NCBI GenBank assembly: GCA_000697055.1
Contig: JNDT01001927.1
Coordinates: 1 to 64,000, forward strand
Length of the DNA stretch: 64,000 nucleotides
Direction of reading: 5' to 3'
Source of the DNA: Saksenaea vasiformis B4078
Taxonomy: Eukaryota; Mucoromycota; Mucoromycetes; Mucorales; Saksenaeaceae
Positions 21,201 to 32,873 of this stretch are shown here, piece by piece (positions within the stretch are counted from its first letter, which is position 1; each line of letters opens with the position of its first letter). Below the pieces are notes generated by a model. That model made no database searches. It was given only the letters and a program-made list of their open reading frames with translations, and was not told where the DNA came from. Made by a program: the position numbers and the translations under genes.

Positions 21201-22408
21201 AGACGGACCAGCATTAAGGGATTGAATAATACCATCATGCAGCTGCGAAAGATCTGTAATCATCCATTTGTGTTTGAAGAGGTGGAGCGAGCGATCAACC
21301 CGTACAAACTCAGCAATGAGTTGCTGTATCGAACATCAGGAAAATTTGAATTATTGGATCGAATTTTACCAAAATTGAAGGCAACAAACCACAGGGTAAG
21401 ATTGAACGCATGTGGAAAGTTCTTAATTAAGGTGTTATCAAAACTTAGGTATTAATATTCTTTCAAATGACACAAATTATGGATATTATGGAGGATTTTT
21501 GTTTGTACCGTGGTTATCGCCATCTCAGGCTTGATGGATCTACAAAATCGGATGATCGGTCACGACTCCTCGAAGTTTTCAATGCGCCCGATTCACCTTA
21601 CTTTGTGTTTTTACTCAGCACTCGCGCTGGTGGGTTGGGTCTCAATCTTCAAACAGCTGATACCGTCATCATCTTTGACTCCGACTGGTATGTGATTGGT
21701 AATGTTTAAACCAATTGCGACGCTAAATAGAGGACCGTTTTTAGGAATCCGCACCAGGATCTTCAAGCGCAGGATCGTGCGCATCGCATTGGCCAAACAA
21801 AAGAAGTCCGAATATTCCGGTTGATCACGGAGAATTCGATTGAAGAAAATATCTTGGCAAGAGCACAGTACAAACTAGACATTGATGGTAAAGTGATTCA
21901 AGCCGGTAAATTTGATCATCGAAGCACGGAGGAAGACCGTGAGGCGTTTTTGCGGTCCTTGCTGGAGGATAAGGCGGATGACCAGGAAGAAGGAGGAAAT
22001 GAGGAAAATGAGGATCTTGATGACGAGGAGTTGAATTTGATGCTAAAACGATCAGATCAAGAATATGCGATATTTGCCAAGATTGATCTTGAGCGGCAAC
22101 GGTCGGAGGCCGAAGAATGGCGAAGAAGATACGGTGATGAAAACAAAAAGCCTGAAAGGCTGATGCAAGAGTGGGAACTTCCCGAAATATATCGCTATGA
22201 CAGTGTGGCACCGCACAGCCAACTCGATGACAACCTGACCTTAGGACGTGGCCAACGAACAAAGGAAGCAATAAGATACGACGATGGCATGACAGAAGGC
22301 CAGTGGCTGAGGACAATTGAGAAGGAAGCGGCTGATGCAGAAGTTGGCTTGGGTAAACGAGAGAGTAGAGCCCCGCATAAATCAAAGAAACGACCACGCA
22401 TTGGTTAA
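18248..22408 (+). CDS. SNF2/STH1-type chromatin-remodelling ATPase (1,190 aa, 12 exons)
   Basis: Exons: 18248-18340, 18392-18680, 18722-19353, 19404-19949, 20009-20113, 20169-20332, 20393-20702, 20762-20932, 20984-21150, 21203-21395, 21449-21687 and 21745-22408. All phases agree. In order there is an N-terminal poly-Gln region (about 18,470-18,650), a QLQ-like motif (about 152-165), an HSA helix region (about 385-460) that would bind actin-related proteins, helicase motif I DEMGLGKT (576-583), motif II DEGH (679-682), motif VI RAHRIGQ (981-987), and a SnAC-like acidic region with GRGQR. This is the RSC/SWI-SNF ATPase that moves nucleosomes in the nucleus. Intron 4 (19950-20008) uses a GC donor (gcaagt). 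The protein ends KKRPRIG without the C-terminal bromodomain usual for Snf2/Sth1, and no bromodomain-coding sequence follows before the next gene. Confidence 0.93.
18470..18650 (+). repeat. CAG/CAA-rich repeat encoding poly-Gln
   Basis: Interrupted CAA/CAG runs in exon 2 of the SNF2-type gene encode long glutamine stretches broken by Leu, Thr and Ser. This kind of tract varies in length between strains, so the exact length is likely polymorphic. The reverse strand gives a long apparent Ala/Val frame that is only a shadow of it. Confidence 0.85.
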
Positions 22409-22851
22409 TAAATAGACGCTCCTTGATAAATTCGAAATGAGTCAGCAGTAGCTTTGCTATACTATGATGCAGAGGAACATTGAGGAGATAATTAAGCGGA
22501 TAGCAGGGTGACTAGATTTGAGCACGTGCGTAGATTTCGCATGTGGCCATTTACCCGTTGGTGCCTAGAACGGCTTATTCTGTCCACAGCAACTTTTTTT
22601 TTCATCTGGGTGATAATTAGACGAATCAAGAAGGAGCAATAGGGTTCGTGAAACTTTGATTGGCTGCGTTTCCTTTGTTCCCGCTTTGTTTATTTCCGGT
22701 TGTCGCGATTGCACTATAAAAGCAAGCAAATCTTTTTTTGTTTTCTCCTTCTTCGTTCGTGCTCCGTTCCTGATCAATTGTTACTGTCCTATTCCTATTC
22801 GACTTCCTTTTTTTTTTGTTCTCCCCTCTCCTTCTTCTTCTGTGTTTTACC

Positions 22852-23544
22852 ATGCAGCAATCCACGACAGAGAATGATCCATCAGCGTGGCCAAGTACCT
22901 ACTACGGTCGAACGCGACGCATTGATCTAGCCAAATTCTATCAAGATGTTTTGCTTGCAAGTCAAGAACCAACCTTACCAGAGTCAACCCCATCAGAACC
23001 ATTGAAGAAGAAGAGTAGTATTAAACGACGACCGACCAATGGGCGGCGCGTGTCTTTTGCAGAGGGTCCACCTGCCGTTTATGAATATGAAGCAGAATAC
23101 GATATCACCGATATTCTCTGTGCACCTAGGCTGGAATGCTGGCCAAGCAGCTATCAGGAGTTTAAGGATCAAGTACAAAAAGATAATTGTTCATTACTGG
23201 TGGATACTCCGGCGTTGTACAATTCTACACCTCCGCGTCGCTCTTCTCGCCGACCACATAAACTGGACCTTCGCCCTATTCGCAATACAAACTATACACC
23301 AAAACAACAACAGAGCAAGGAAGAGCAGGTCTCTTCTTCTCATCCTACATCACCACCTGATCTTGTAGTTCCTTCACCTACATCTTCTACTGAATCCATC
23401 GACTCGCCCATTACCCCAAATGACAAGAAGTTACCGTTACCTACTATTGCACCTGCACGAACTGCATTTGTACGAGCTATGACACGGTTTCGATCTACGT
23501 CGACGACTTGGTTGATCCATCGGCCGACACAAAAAGAGGTTTAG
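22852..23544 (+). CDS. Hypothetical basic, Ser/Pro-rich protein with an RVxF-like motif (230 aa)
   Basis: The frame is open from upstream of 22816, but the first ATG (22852), after a pyrimidine-rich leader, gives 230 aa beginning MQQSTTENDPSAWPS. A conserved-looking core reads SIKRR followed by RRVSFAEGPPAVYEYEAEYD. RVSF fits the [RK]VxF docking pattern for protein phosphatase 1, but that short pattern is common by chance. The rest is low-complexity Ser/Pro/Thr with QQQ. There is no membrane segment. It lies 444 bases after the SNF2-type gene and 217 bases before the GBD/FH3 gene, on the same strand. Function is not known. Confidence 0.6.
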   Translation: MQQSTTENDPSAWPSTYYGRTRRIDLAKFYQDVLLASQEPTLPESTPSEPLKKKSSIKRRPTNGRRVSFAEGPPAVYEYEAEYDITDILCAPRLECWPSSYQEFKDQVQKDNCSLLVDTPALYNSTPPRRSSRRPHKLDLRPIRNTNYTPKQQQSKEEQVSSSHPTSPPDLVVPSPTSSTESIDSPITPNDKKLPLPTIAPARTAFVRAMTRFRSTSTTWLIHRPTQKEV

Positions 23545-23761
23545 AGGATACCTAACCTTTATCCCCCACTTTATCTTCTTCTTCTCTTTCTTTCGTATAT
23601 GTACATAAAAATAAAAAAGAAAAAAAGCGAACTTTCGACTCATGAAGAAAAAAGACAAAGTGTCTTAAAAAGGAAGGAGGAAAACAAACAACAGAAATGG
23701 TCATTTCTTCATTTCTTTTTTTGCATTCGGGTTTTTGTACTTCTTTTCCTTTCTATCTTTA

Positions 23762-26278
23762 ATGCAACGCAAGACACCAGTTTCTGACTCGCCACCGTTG
23801 TCGCCTGTTCAGGGACAACAACATAAACTGTTAAATAGAGTGTCCCTATTTTTCCAACAGAATAGAAGAAAAAGGTCAGAAGATGACACAGCTGAAGCCT
23901 CTACCTCCGCAGCCGGCGTGTCCCCAACCGCAGCGAGTAACAGTAGTGCTACAATGGTTGATGATACATCCAGAGTTGATTCTATGTTCTCTATGCATTC
24001 ACAGCGTTCAGTACCACCTAACACGACACCTCCGCCTTTGCGTACTGTACGTCTTGATAATCCTATCGTTCATCAATCACCACCTACACCTCCAGCACCT
24101 CCTTTACGTACAACCCCTCCCAGATCACCAGAACAAGACGTTGATAAAGCATTTGAACGACTATTGGTGAAGTGAAGCATTGCAACACTTAACTCTGCAT
24201 TATTAAAACCCAAAAACCCAAAAACTTTTTAATGTAGGAAGAATATGCATTACCAGCGAATCTCCGCCCAACGCTCTCCCGCTTGACCACCGAGCAAAAA
24301 TCAGTGTTACTTCAATCTTCACAATCCCGCATGCTTCTACGCAAAAATTCCTCCTTTAGTCTGGCTGCTACGTTGGGTATCTATAAACGATCGCGTGGCA
24401 GTATACGGGACCGTATGTTTTTTACATCGCCCCCTTCTGCCGTACCTCCAGAAGTTGAACCTACCACGTCCCAGTCGCATCCCGTCGCATCTTCAGATAA
24501 CCAACGTTCTGGACGTCGTCGCCGTAGACGTCGCCCTTCCATACTTACAACCGATACCCATCGTAACAAAGCTAAGTCGTCGCCCGAATATTTTGTTCAC
24601 ATTTTGCGTGAGACACCTGTACGACAGTTGGATGAAACAGATGTTACAGATCTCCGCGTCTTTTTGCGAAACGTCGTTGTCAGGTAGAGAAGTGCAATTT
24701 CATTCATTGTCTCATCCACACATTCTCCCTTGAAGCTGGACAACCGAGTTTATCGCTTTAGGAGGCTATGAAGCCATCTCAGATCTGTTTCGTCAGATGA
24801 AACAGGTACCAAAAAGGTAAAAAAAGACAGCTCGATTTTTCATTGGCTAACCTAATGAGCTGCTTTTTTTAGGTTGCCATACGACGACAAGCTATTACAG
24901 CAACTTGCAAAATGCTTCAAAGCCATTATGACACATGAGGTTTACAGATTTAAGAAGAAGAAGAAAAAAAAATTGACATCCCTGTATGACGACTTACTTT
25001 ATTTTTATCATTTTTTTTTGTTTTTAGCAAAGTGGCACTGCCAAAGTCCTGCAAAATCCTGTGGGCTTGGAATATATTCGGGATCTGTTGTTTTTACCGA
25101 CCAACCAGAAGGGTCTCTATGGCCTAGACATTATCACTCGGGGCCTACTGTTAAATATTCTGTGTACCCTAACCACTTTGCAGACCACTCCAGAACATGG
25201 AGGCAACTATGTTCATGGATATAACGTATTAAGAGATCTTTTGTTGGATCGCCCTTCAGATGATGTCGAGACGAAAAACGAACTTCCTTTCCACATGTCG
25301 CTGAAAACAGATCCGCAGCAAATGATGAAAATTATCGATAAAGAAAGTGACCGACCACGCTATACTGCATGGATGCGAGAAGTTCAACGCACGGTTGAAA
25401 AACACATAGAACACATTACCCTTTGGTCAGGTGTACTAGGCTACAAATTTGAGAGTGCGTTTCGTCAACTGAAAATGCATCAAGACAATACGGAAGAAGA
25501 GAAAAAGGATGAGACTTCTGGATTGGTCATGGTAGACGAAGGCGTAGTAGATTATTTGGTAAAAGCAGGTTGTTTTTACCTCAGTTCTAATCAAAACTGA
25601 GCAGATCACACATCTTCGATTGATTCGAACGATCATCACTACACCGCCAACGACTTACCAAGGTACATACGATACTCAAGAACAAGAAAAAGTGCGATTA
25701 GAAATCATGTTGTCAGGCTTTGACAAAGTTGCAAAAGTAACTTGGCTTAGATAGTCAGGGATAAGCATACTGAACCTTTCTTCGTTCGTTCTTTTTTTTA
25801 GAGTCTCCGAAGTTGTCCCCACCCAACATTGTACGCCTCCTACATCCGTTACCTGCAGCCACTACTGCATCCTTGGGCTGATCTACCTCCACCTCCGCCA
25901 GCTGTACCTACTACGAGCGTACCACAATCCCCGCCTACGGAACCTTCAGATGTGAACCAAAATGGTCGATGGATACGAGACAGCGACTCCGATCTATTAC
26001 AGTGGAAAGATGAAATTGCTACGTCGATTTTGAACGAACCACCACCTTGGATTAGCGATGACGAAGACGATATTTCGGATGACGATTCATGGCGAAAACA
26101 GACGTTAGCCAGCCTTGATAACTTTGACGACATCTTTGATGATGACGAAGACGAAGACGAAGAAGAAGATGGCGATGAGGAGACAGAGGCTATGATACTG
26201 TATGATGAAGAAAATAACATACGCACGCACCATATTGGTCAAAGAGAACAGTGGAAATTAGCATCTCGATCCACCTGA
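23762..26278 (+). CDS. Formin GBD/FH3-like (Rho-GTPase-binding armadillo) protein without FH2 (712 aa, 7 exons)
   Basis: Exons: 23762-24166, 24238-24683, 24736-24816, 24873-24939, 25028-25558, 25605-25736 and 25802-26278; introns are 46-88 bases and the phases agree. The start is ATG 23762 (MQRKTPVSDSPP), following a pyrimidine tract. Residues 1-135 are Pro/Ser-rich. From about 136 (EEYALPANLRPTLSRL) the sequence follows the diaphanous GBD then FH3 pattern: SSPEYFVHILRE, WTTEFIALGGYEAISDL, LLQQLAKCFKAIM, VLQNPVGLEYIRDLLF and LRLIRTIITTPP. Formins use this N-terminal part to bind Rho GTPases. The protein ends with a Pro patch and a long Asp/Glu run, and FH1 and FH2 are absent. It may act as a regulator without actin-nucleating activity. 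A truncated formin is less likely because the tail is a clean open frame. Confidence 0.75.
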
Positions 26279-27660
26279 TGAGAACAATAGTCATATCCGC
26301 CCTTCCATTTAGCATCTATTGCTTCATGGATACATCTATAACTTATATATGACAGCCTAGAAGTAAGAAGATGCCACCTTTTTGATCTACCTCCTTACTT
26401 CCAAGGTTTCGTGAACACGAATAAACTATATCTGTTAAGCGCTTTCTACTTGTCTACATGCATGAGCTCTCGGCCTTTTTCATGTGATATGATGACAGCA
26501 GGAGCCTAACTTTAGTGCATAGCATGTGCAAGGAGAGCAACCGCCGCTGAATCATGTGCAGTTTCACAATGCCTGGTCGGAAATGATTTCCGTCATTTGC
26601 TAACTCACTCGCAAGTCTCATCAAATAATAACTTAGGAGAAAAAGCGTCTCTACAAAGTACTGTGCTATCGCATATTGCTTGATAAAAGCGGCTGTAGCC
26701 TCTCATTCAAGGGACATGTATCCCATTTTACTTGTCTTGGCAATTTTATGACGTGCAGGCTGGATAGAAGCATAATTGATTGTTCGCTATGACAATCAAT
26801 TTTACCAAGGAAGTTTGTTACTAGCTACAAATCACTGTGATAGTATCATCTACGTTGCAACGCTTGAAGCCTAGATCATGCGACATGAAGTTCTGAAATG
26901 CAAAATGACTCTGTCATCCCTTCATAGGGACTATGCATCCGTATTTTCATACCTGTAAGTATCTTTCAAATTTTCCATCGGATTGATTGTTAAACAGGCG
27001 CCTGTCAGACAAGAAATAGAAGCTTATTCTCGTCGTAGCAGAGCGCTTAATAGCTACACAGGGTTATGACTGCACTGGTAAAGGCAAAGGGCAAGGTGCT
27101 GTAAAACTTGAAAAAGAAGCGGAGATGGATCATATTAGTACGTAAACATGTCTTCTTCAATCACCAAGTACTTCGACGGTCGAAACAACGCAGCTTATTT
27201 TACTGACGGACTTAAATTCGTTTGTTCTACTACGTGTGCTTCAAGCTTGCGGTTCGATTACACACGTTTTTTTGACACTTTAAAACATGCAGAATGAAAA
27301 AGCAAATAGTTTTAATACTGCTTTCACTTCAGAAACGGGAACGTTGTAACTGCGATTGCTTATCTTTTCCAGATTGATAAATTACTTGGCAAAGAATGGT
27401 CTATTTCTCCTTTTGCATGTGCTTGAAGCTTTCCATGTGTGTAACGTAGCACGGGATACAAGATCTCTTTCAGTAATGACTGCCATGGGCGTTGACATCT
27501 GAACACAAGTAATATAGCCTAACACGCACGAAGAAACATATTTACCAAGAAAATGAGGCTGAAGAGGGGAGACCGGAGAGCTTGCCAAGACACAGTTGTT
27601 TTGTCTCTAATTTTCGAGTTTCTTTCAACTAAGTTTCGCGGACTTTTCATTGCGCTTCCA
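26279..27660. other. Gene-free stretch of 1.4 kb
   Basis: This is the 3' flank of the GBD/FH3 gene followed by AT-rich sequence with only short random frames. Nothing is recognised. Confidence 0.4.
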
Positions 27661-27684
27661 ACTTGAAGATTATGCGTTCTTACT

Positions 27685-28745
27685 GTTTTTTGAACAACTG
27701 TTTACACTACTCTAAATAAACTATGTGTCCATGAAGAACCAAGTTTGCGCTAAGCAAATAATTGAATATGCGGTCATTAGTTCACGAATTGGCGACAAAA
27801 TAATACTGTACTTACACCAACTTTGGTCCCCAGATGGACGCATAATTTATTGGAGCAGCATAAAAAATTGCTCAAGGTTAGTAAATGGAAGACGATTTGA
27901 TTGCCTTTTTACTTACCCCAAAGGTAATCAGGCCAGGAGCCTGGGCCAAGCCCGCACCTGAGTCCGGTGGGGCCAGCATGGGGTTGTTCTGGTGACGAGG
28001 ACCAGTGTTGAGAGTTACGCCGTGCAGAGGACTTGAAGCGATGCAAACGACCAGCGATCTATTGTACAAGATGAGTGATGTTGAGCGCGACAGTATTTAT
28101 TTTACTTAAGTGATGGGTAAAAACACCACCACAGCTAGGACGGTTCGGGACAGCGGTCATGCAGGCTATCGATAGACAAAAAACCATGAATAATTGTGTA
28201 TGTATATAAATTGACATCATTGCCGGGGATGTTATGGATTATTTTGGATGGAACCTGTGCTTATCTTGAAACATTTTTACTGCTTTGCGATGGAATACTG
28301 GGAATCCATCACTGAAGTACCTCAATGCAAAAAACGATTTTTTGTTTCAATGAGACATTTCCTTATCGTGAGACATTTTTACGAAGTTACTCACACGCGA
28401 ACTATTCGTAGGATTGACGCAAAGTAAACTACTTCTCGCCGCAAAGACGCATCAATTTCCAGCGCTAAATTTATTCAACTTGAACGTAAAAGGACATATA
28501 GCTGACGCAAACGTTGATTCCAAACCCAGTATGACCGAGTGGCTGCAGCTGGACCCGAAGTGGGTTACGCCGTTCAATCGTTTTCGCAGGAAGGTATTGT
28601 CCACCATAGCGAAGTGCAAGATTCTACCATGATCTCCTGCACTTGTAAAGATTTTAGCTGGCGTCGTTCAGCATGTAAACACCTGTTCTTACCGAAACGT
28701 GTCAATCCTATGGTGCAGCACAGCTATGACCTGCAGCGTTAGTAC
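27685..28745 (+). mobile_element. Relic of a MULE-type element with a SWIM zinc finger
   Basis: A plus-strand frame at about 28539-28742 encodes SFSQEGIVHHSEVQDSTM followed by CTCKDF..CKHLF, a SWIM zinc finger (CxCx(n)CxH) at about 28638-28682. SWIM fingers of this kind follow MULE transposase cores in fungal and plant Mutator-like elements. The preceding frame carries LLLAAKTHQFPALNLFNLNV. A diverged copy of 27685-27805 and 28429-28492 exists at 57775-58000, and a short piece at 62199-62255. No transposase core and no terminal repeats were found, so the copy is dead. Confidence 0.5.
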
Positions 28746-28967
28746 CGAAATTTAACTGCCTTCTGCGAGATGAAAAATGCATAAAAGGTTATTTAGGCGC
28801 ATTAGATTAATAAAAAAGTGTGTGATGATCAACACTAATGCGATTTTTCTACACAGTTTAATATTTGAAACAGCGCTACGCGGCACCAAGAGCTCCGGGA
28901 TAATTATTTACCCGTTAATATAATATCTTTCACGTACCTTTTATTTCTGTTCCTCCATTTTACTGAT

Positions 28968-31081
28968 ATGCCTCGACCTAAAGCTCGTAGAAGAATAGCA
29001 CTGCAACAGAAAAAAACTTCTGATGGATCTTTTGCTCCCTCAACGGAGGTACATGTTGCAATGACTGCATCTCATGAAGATGTGGAGCGCGATCTCGTCT
29101 CGGTTTTTGATAGACTTCAACCGCTATCCACGGTTGAGCCTGCATTACGTGGTACCTACGTAGGCACATCGAGAACAACAAAATGGAGACGTAAAAAAGA
29201 TATGGAGTAAGCACTCAAAGAGCATCACCCCATCAATACCTATTTTCGCCCTGTTGAAAGCAGCAATATTACCGCAATTAGCAACTGCGACGACAAGCAT
29301 GAAAGCCACGTGGATCATTTGGACGATGCGGATGACATAGAAGATACGGATGAAATGGATGACGGAGATTCATCGTTCAATTGGAAAGACAAGGAAGATG
29401 TCTTTAAAGCTCGCGAAGCGGTCAGGCAGGCTGTTGAAAGTTTTACCTCTCCTGTAAACAATCTCGAAAAATCCCATGCGATGCGATACCTTTGCGTAAA
29501 TTTTTACATTGAAAAACTGCTAGAGGAAGAGATGAACCGTGGAAAAGCTTCCAAAGCAGCAGCGAATTTTTTTTACGTAGGAAAAGAAGCTAAAGAACAT
29601 GATTATCGCAGTCGTGTAATTCGCGAATGGGCAGATCAATTCGTGGCCAGCGGCATGACCAATCCCTCCAGCAAGGAAAATACGCCAAAAAGGTTGCTTG
29701 CTTGTCCCACGAAGACATAAAGAACAAATGTATCGAATGGCTGAAGTCCCGAAAGCCCATGGAGCGGGACCTCAACATGCTGAAGCAATACATAAAAGAC
29801 GGCTTAGATGGATCAGCCGGTGTCTCAGTCAAAACTATTCGAGAGTATCTTTCGAAATGGGGATTTCAGTTTCGAAAGAACACGAAAGGAATATATTTTG
29901 ACGGACACGAGAGAACAGACGTTGTAAGGTATCGTCAAGAATGGGCTCAGCAGATGGTGCAGAAATTGTCACATATGGAAGACTACACCGGGGATGATAT
30001 GGAGACGACGATAGAGCCGGAGTTATTGAACAACAGGAAGAAATTCATCATGGTAACGCATGATGAATCCGTGTTTTATGCAAACGATGGGCGCAAAAAC
30101 AGCTGGTTTCAAGAAGGCGAATCGCAGATCAGGAAGAAGGGACCTGGACCCTCCATAATGGTCAGTGAGTTCCAGTGTCCCTACCATGGAACTATGCGCC
30201 ATGAAGATAAAACGTCAAGAGTGCTTTTTTACGCTGGTGCAAACAGAGAAGGATATTGGACATCCAATAATCTCGTAAAGCAATTGGAGGAAGTCATCCC
30301 CATCTTTAAAGCATTGCATCCCGATTGCATGGGATTGTTTCTTTTCGACCAATCGTCAAACCACACTGCTTATGCAGTTGACACCTTGGTTGCTACACGT
30401 ATGACATTGTCACCTAAGGTCCACGACTCGCAAAAGGACAGATATCGATTTCGAGATACCAAGTTCTATCATAGCTTAGAGAAGCGCGAAAAAGTTCAAA
30501 CTTTCTATGAGATGAGAGAGAAAAGAAGAAAGAATGGACAGATGAAGCGGTGGGAAGAGTTCAAAGGTGTCAAGCGAATCTTGGAGGAAAGAGGCCTGTG
30601 GCACGATGAGGACCGGTCTCCTGGAAGGGAAGGAAAGAGATGGAGTCTGTGTTGCGAAAACGATGATTCTGAAGATCCAGAATGCTGTGCGCAACATTGT
30701 CTTTCTTTACAATAGGATTTCAAGTTTCAGCGATCCGCCTTGCAAGAGACGCTGCTTCGCCATAAGCTATTATTCGATTTGTATCCGAAGCTCCACTGCG
30801 AGTGCAACTGGATCGAAAGGTACTGGGCGGACGTCAAGCGAGACGTAAGACATAACTGCGACTACACGTTCAAAGGTCTGCAGCAGCGTCTGCCAATCGC
30901 TTTGGACAACGCATCTCCACCAGGAAAAGCTCCTAGCAAAATACGAAGGTATCTCAAGAGATGCATTCGCTATATTGAGGCATATAGCAAAGGAATGGAT
31001 GCTTGGGCGGCAGATGAGGAAGTCAGAAAATTTATCACTAGAAGATCCACTTCGCATCGTCGACTAGGAGTTGATGAATAG
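28968..31081 (+). pseudogene. Broken DDE-superfamily transposase
   Basis: The coding trace starts at ATG 28968 and ends at TAG 31079-31081, about 700 codons. It has three lesions: an in-frame TAA at 29208-29210 with coding sequence continuing behind it (HHPINTYFRPV), a one-base frame change at about 29650-29670 (frame of 29310-29720 to frame of 29627-30715), and an in-frame TAG at 30713-30715 after which DFKFQRSALQET continues in the same frame. The likely catalytic triad is intact: Asp in THDES (30062), Asp in LFDQSSNHT (30347) and Glu in CNWIERYW (30815). The HDES...YANDGR pattern is that of a widespread fungal DDE family related to Tc1/mariner; exact placement is inference. Terminal inverted repeats were not found. 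Confidence 0.8.
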
Positions 31082-31244
31082 ATATTTCTTTATTTCCTAT
31101 TTGGAATCGGAGTTTGACGTATAAAATTTGAAACGTTATCGCCCTGTTGCGGATTGTAGCTGTGCTGCACCATACACTAAATATTCTGCAAGGTAAAATC
31201 CATATATATCTTTCTGCTGGCATAGGTTCTAACCAGTGCTGCAG

Positions 31245-31594
31245 TATTGTCTTGCGGTACAAATGAACAGACCGCGAATGCACATTTGATAGAGGCAACA
31301 CAAGCAGTAGATGTAGCAGAGGAAAAAAGAGAGCTAGAGCGCTCTGGTGGCGTATTCTTCTGCCCGAAATGTAGTCTCAAATACAAGAGCCCCGGTACCG
31401 TTGGAAAGCATGTTGCAAATGTCCATAATGGATGTGCTCGGTCTGCAACGGCCAAGTGTCCCGGCGATAATGGAGATGAGTATGAGCACGTTTCACACAA
31501 GAGAGTTCAGGTTCCAAAGGTGAACCTTCCAAATGTCGTGGAAAGTTCTCCAGAACATCTTGGATTGGAGGATCGCGGTGCTATCCGCATCTGA
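31245..31594 (+). CDS. C2H2 zinc-finger ORF, probably a partial or decayed gene
   Basis: An open frame of about 115 codons contains one textbook C2H2 finger, CPKC..KHVANVH, with spacing Cx2Cx12Hx4H at about 31362-31425. An acidic helix precedes it (EEKRELERSG). There is no ATG in frame before the finger, so the frame is either an internal exon or a relic. It lies 160 bases downstream of the dead transposase and may have been part of the same insertion or of the decayed coding sequence that follows. Confidence 0.4.
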
Positions 31595-31599
31595 TACGC

Positions 31600-32470
31600 T
31601 GTCACTAACAGAGAAACAGCAAGAAGACAAATATATGCTCACCAGAATTGGTGGATGAGTCCCTGTCTCAATGATGGGGAATGACAGTACCCAGTTTCAT
31701 GTGCTTGCTGGGCCTCAAATGGCCTCTTGGCTTCTGTCCAAGAATCCAACAGTTTCGACGCTCCCGACCGTTCAAATGGAATTAAATCTGCTTTTGCATA
31801 TCCTCAAGCATAGTCCATTGAAGGACAAGCTGATCAACCGTAAAAACTTGGAGATTGACGCCGACATAATCAACAGGTTAAATCACGATTGGATGCTTTT
31901 GCCTCAAATGCGGTATGTCACCTTCCAACCTTTTGCGGGGAGCATACTAAGAGGATGGTCGTGTCTCTCAGAAGGTCCGAAAGTTGAGTGAATGCTGCAT
32001 GTTCGCACATCACATGTCATTTCTTTCAAAAGACCTTTCTAAATAAAATGGATGCGTCCTCTTTAGAAACGTTTGTACTATCGTACAGCGGCGATCATTT
32101 CAATCAACAATATTTCTTAGAACGTCGGCTGCCGCTCGGATGTTACGTATTTATTCGTCATCTTTTGATTCGGAAAACGCTTTCATATCTAACGAACTTA
32201 TGGATATTTGCCTTCAAAAATTGTACAAAAAGACAAAAAGACATGAAGCCACAATGGACTTTATGTGTGACACACCTACAACGATCTCAATATGATTGGT
32301 AGACCATCGTTTGAATTGAGAAAATGTATATTTAAGGACCCGTTCTTCAATGTAAACTGCTTTGACGCCGATACTGTTCCTTACTCTGGATCCTTGTTTA
32401 TATCATATTTCGAGGAAATTAGAAACATGAAAAGAGACAAATGGAAAGATCTCGTCAACCTATTATAGAG
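31600..32470 (+). pseudogene. Decayed coding sequence, unknown
   Basis: Successive plus-strand pieces in different frames look protein-like: MELNLLLHILKHSPLKDKL and NHDWMLLPQMRYVTF (31777-31930), SLETFVLSYSGDHFNQQYF (32062-32120), ELMDICLQKLYKKTKRHEA (32199-32255) and CFDADTVPYSGSLFISYFEE ending at TAG about 32468. Frame changes and stops between them show decay. No family is recognised. About 400 bases without a gene follow before 32874. Confidence 0.35.
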
Positions 32471-32873
32471 CCTGCCAGAGCGCTTCCTCCGATTTTGCCC
32501 CAGTTAGTTGCAGTACTTATAATACCATCAGGGTCAACCTCTTGTACCTCACCCGCAACATTAGCGGGTAGAATTCCGATCCGAAGAATACCATAACCAA
32601 TTCAGAGCAGGAAACGATTGACACACTGCGCTTTTTGGGGTGAAGCAAGCTGTTCTGAAAGCCAGAATAGGTCGCGATGTTCGAATTAATACGATTCTGT
32701 ATCTATTCATAAAACTGTGTTATGATACAATTGGATACCCTCTGACATCAACTCTCTTTGATGAATTTTAATACACCTCTTCCTCTCTATTAGTCTTAGT
32801 TCTTAGGTAACATTATTTAATATTCTCTCTTCTCGGTGGTACTTGATGCTAATGCTAGGCTATTTTAACACAT

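Noticed and set aside
21825..22397. 190-codon minus frame
   Set aside because: Antisense of the last SNF2 exon, whose sense frame carries the conserved helicase motif VI region.
27940..28020. GC-rich patch considered as a tRNA gene
   Set aside because: No cloverleaf, no A and B boxes at proper spacing.
29211..29267. 57-base GT..AG intron in the transposase that would remove the first stop
   Set aside because: The segment reads as typical transposase linker (HHPINTYFRPV), so a nonsense mutation is more likely than an intron; kept open as a check in the findings.
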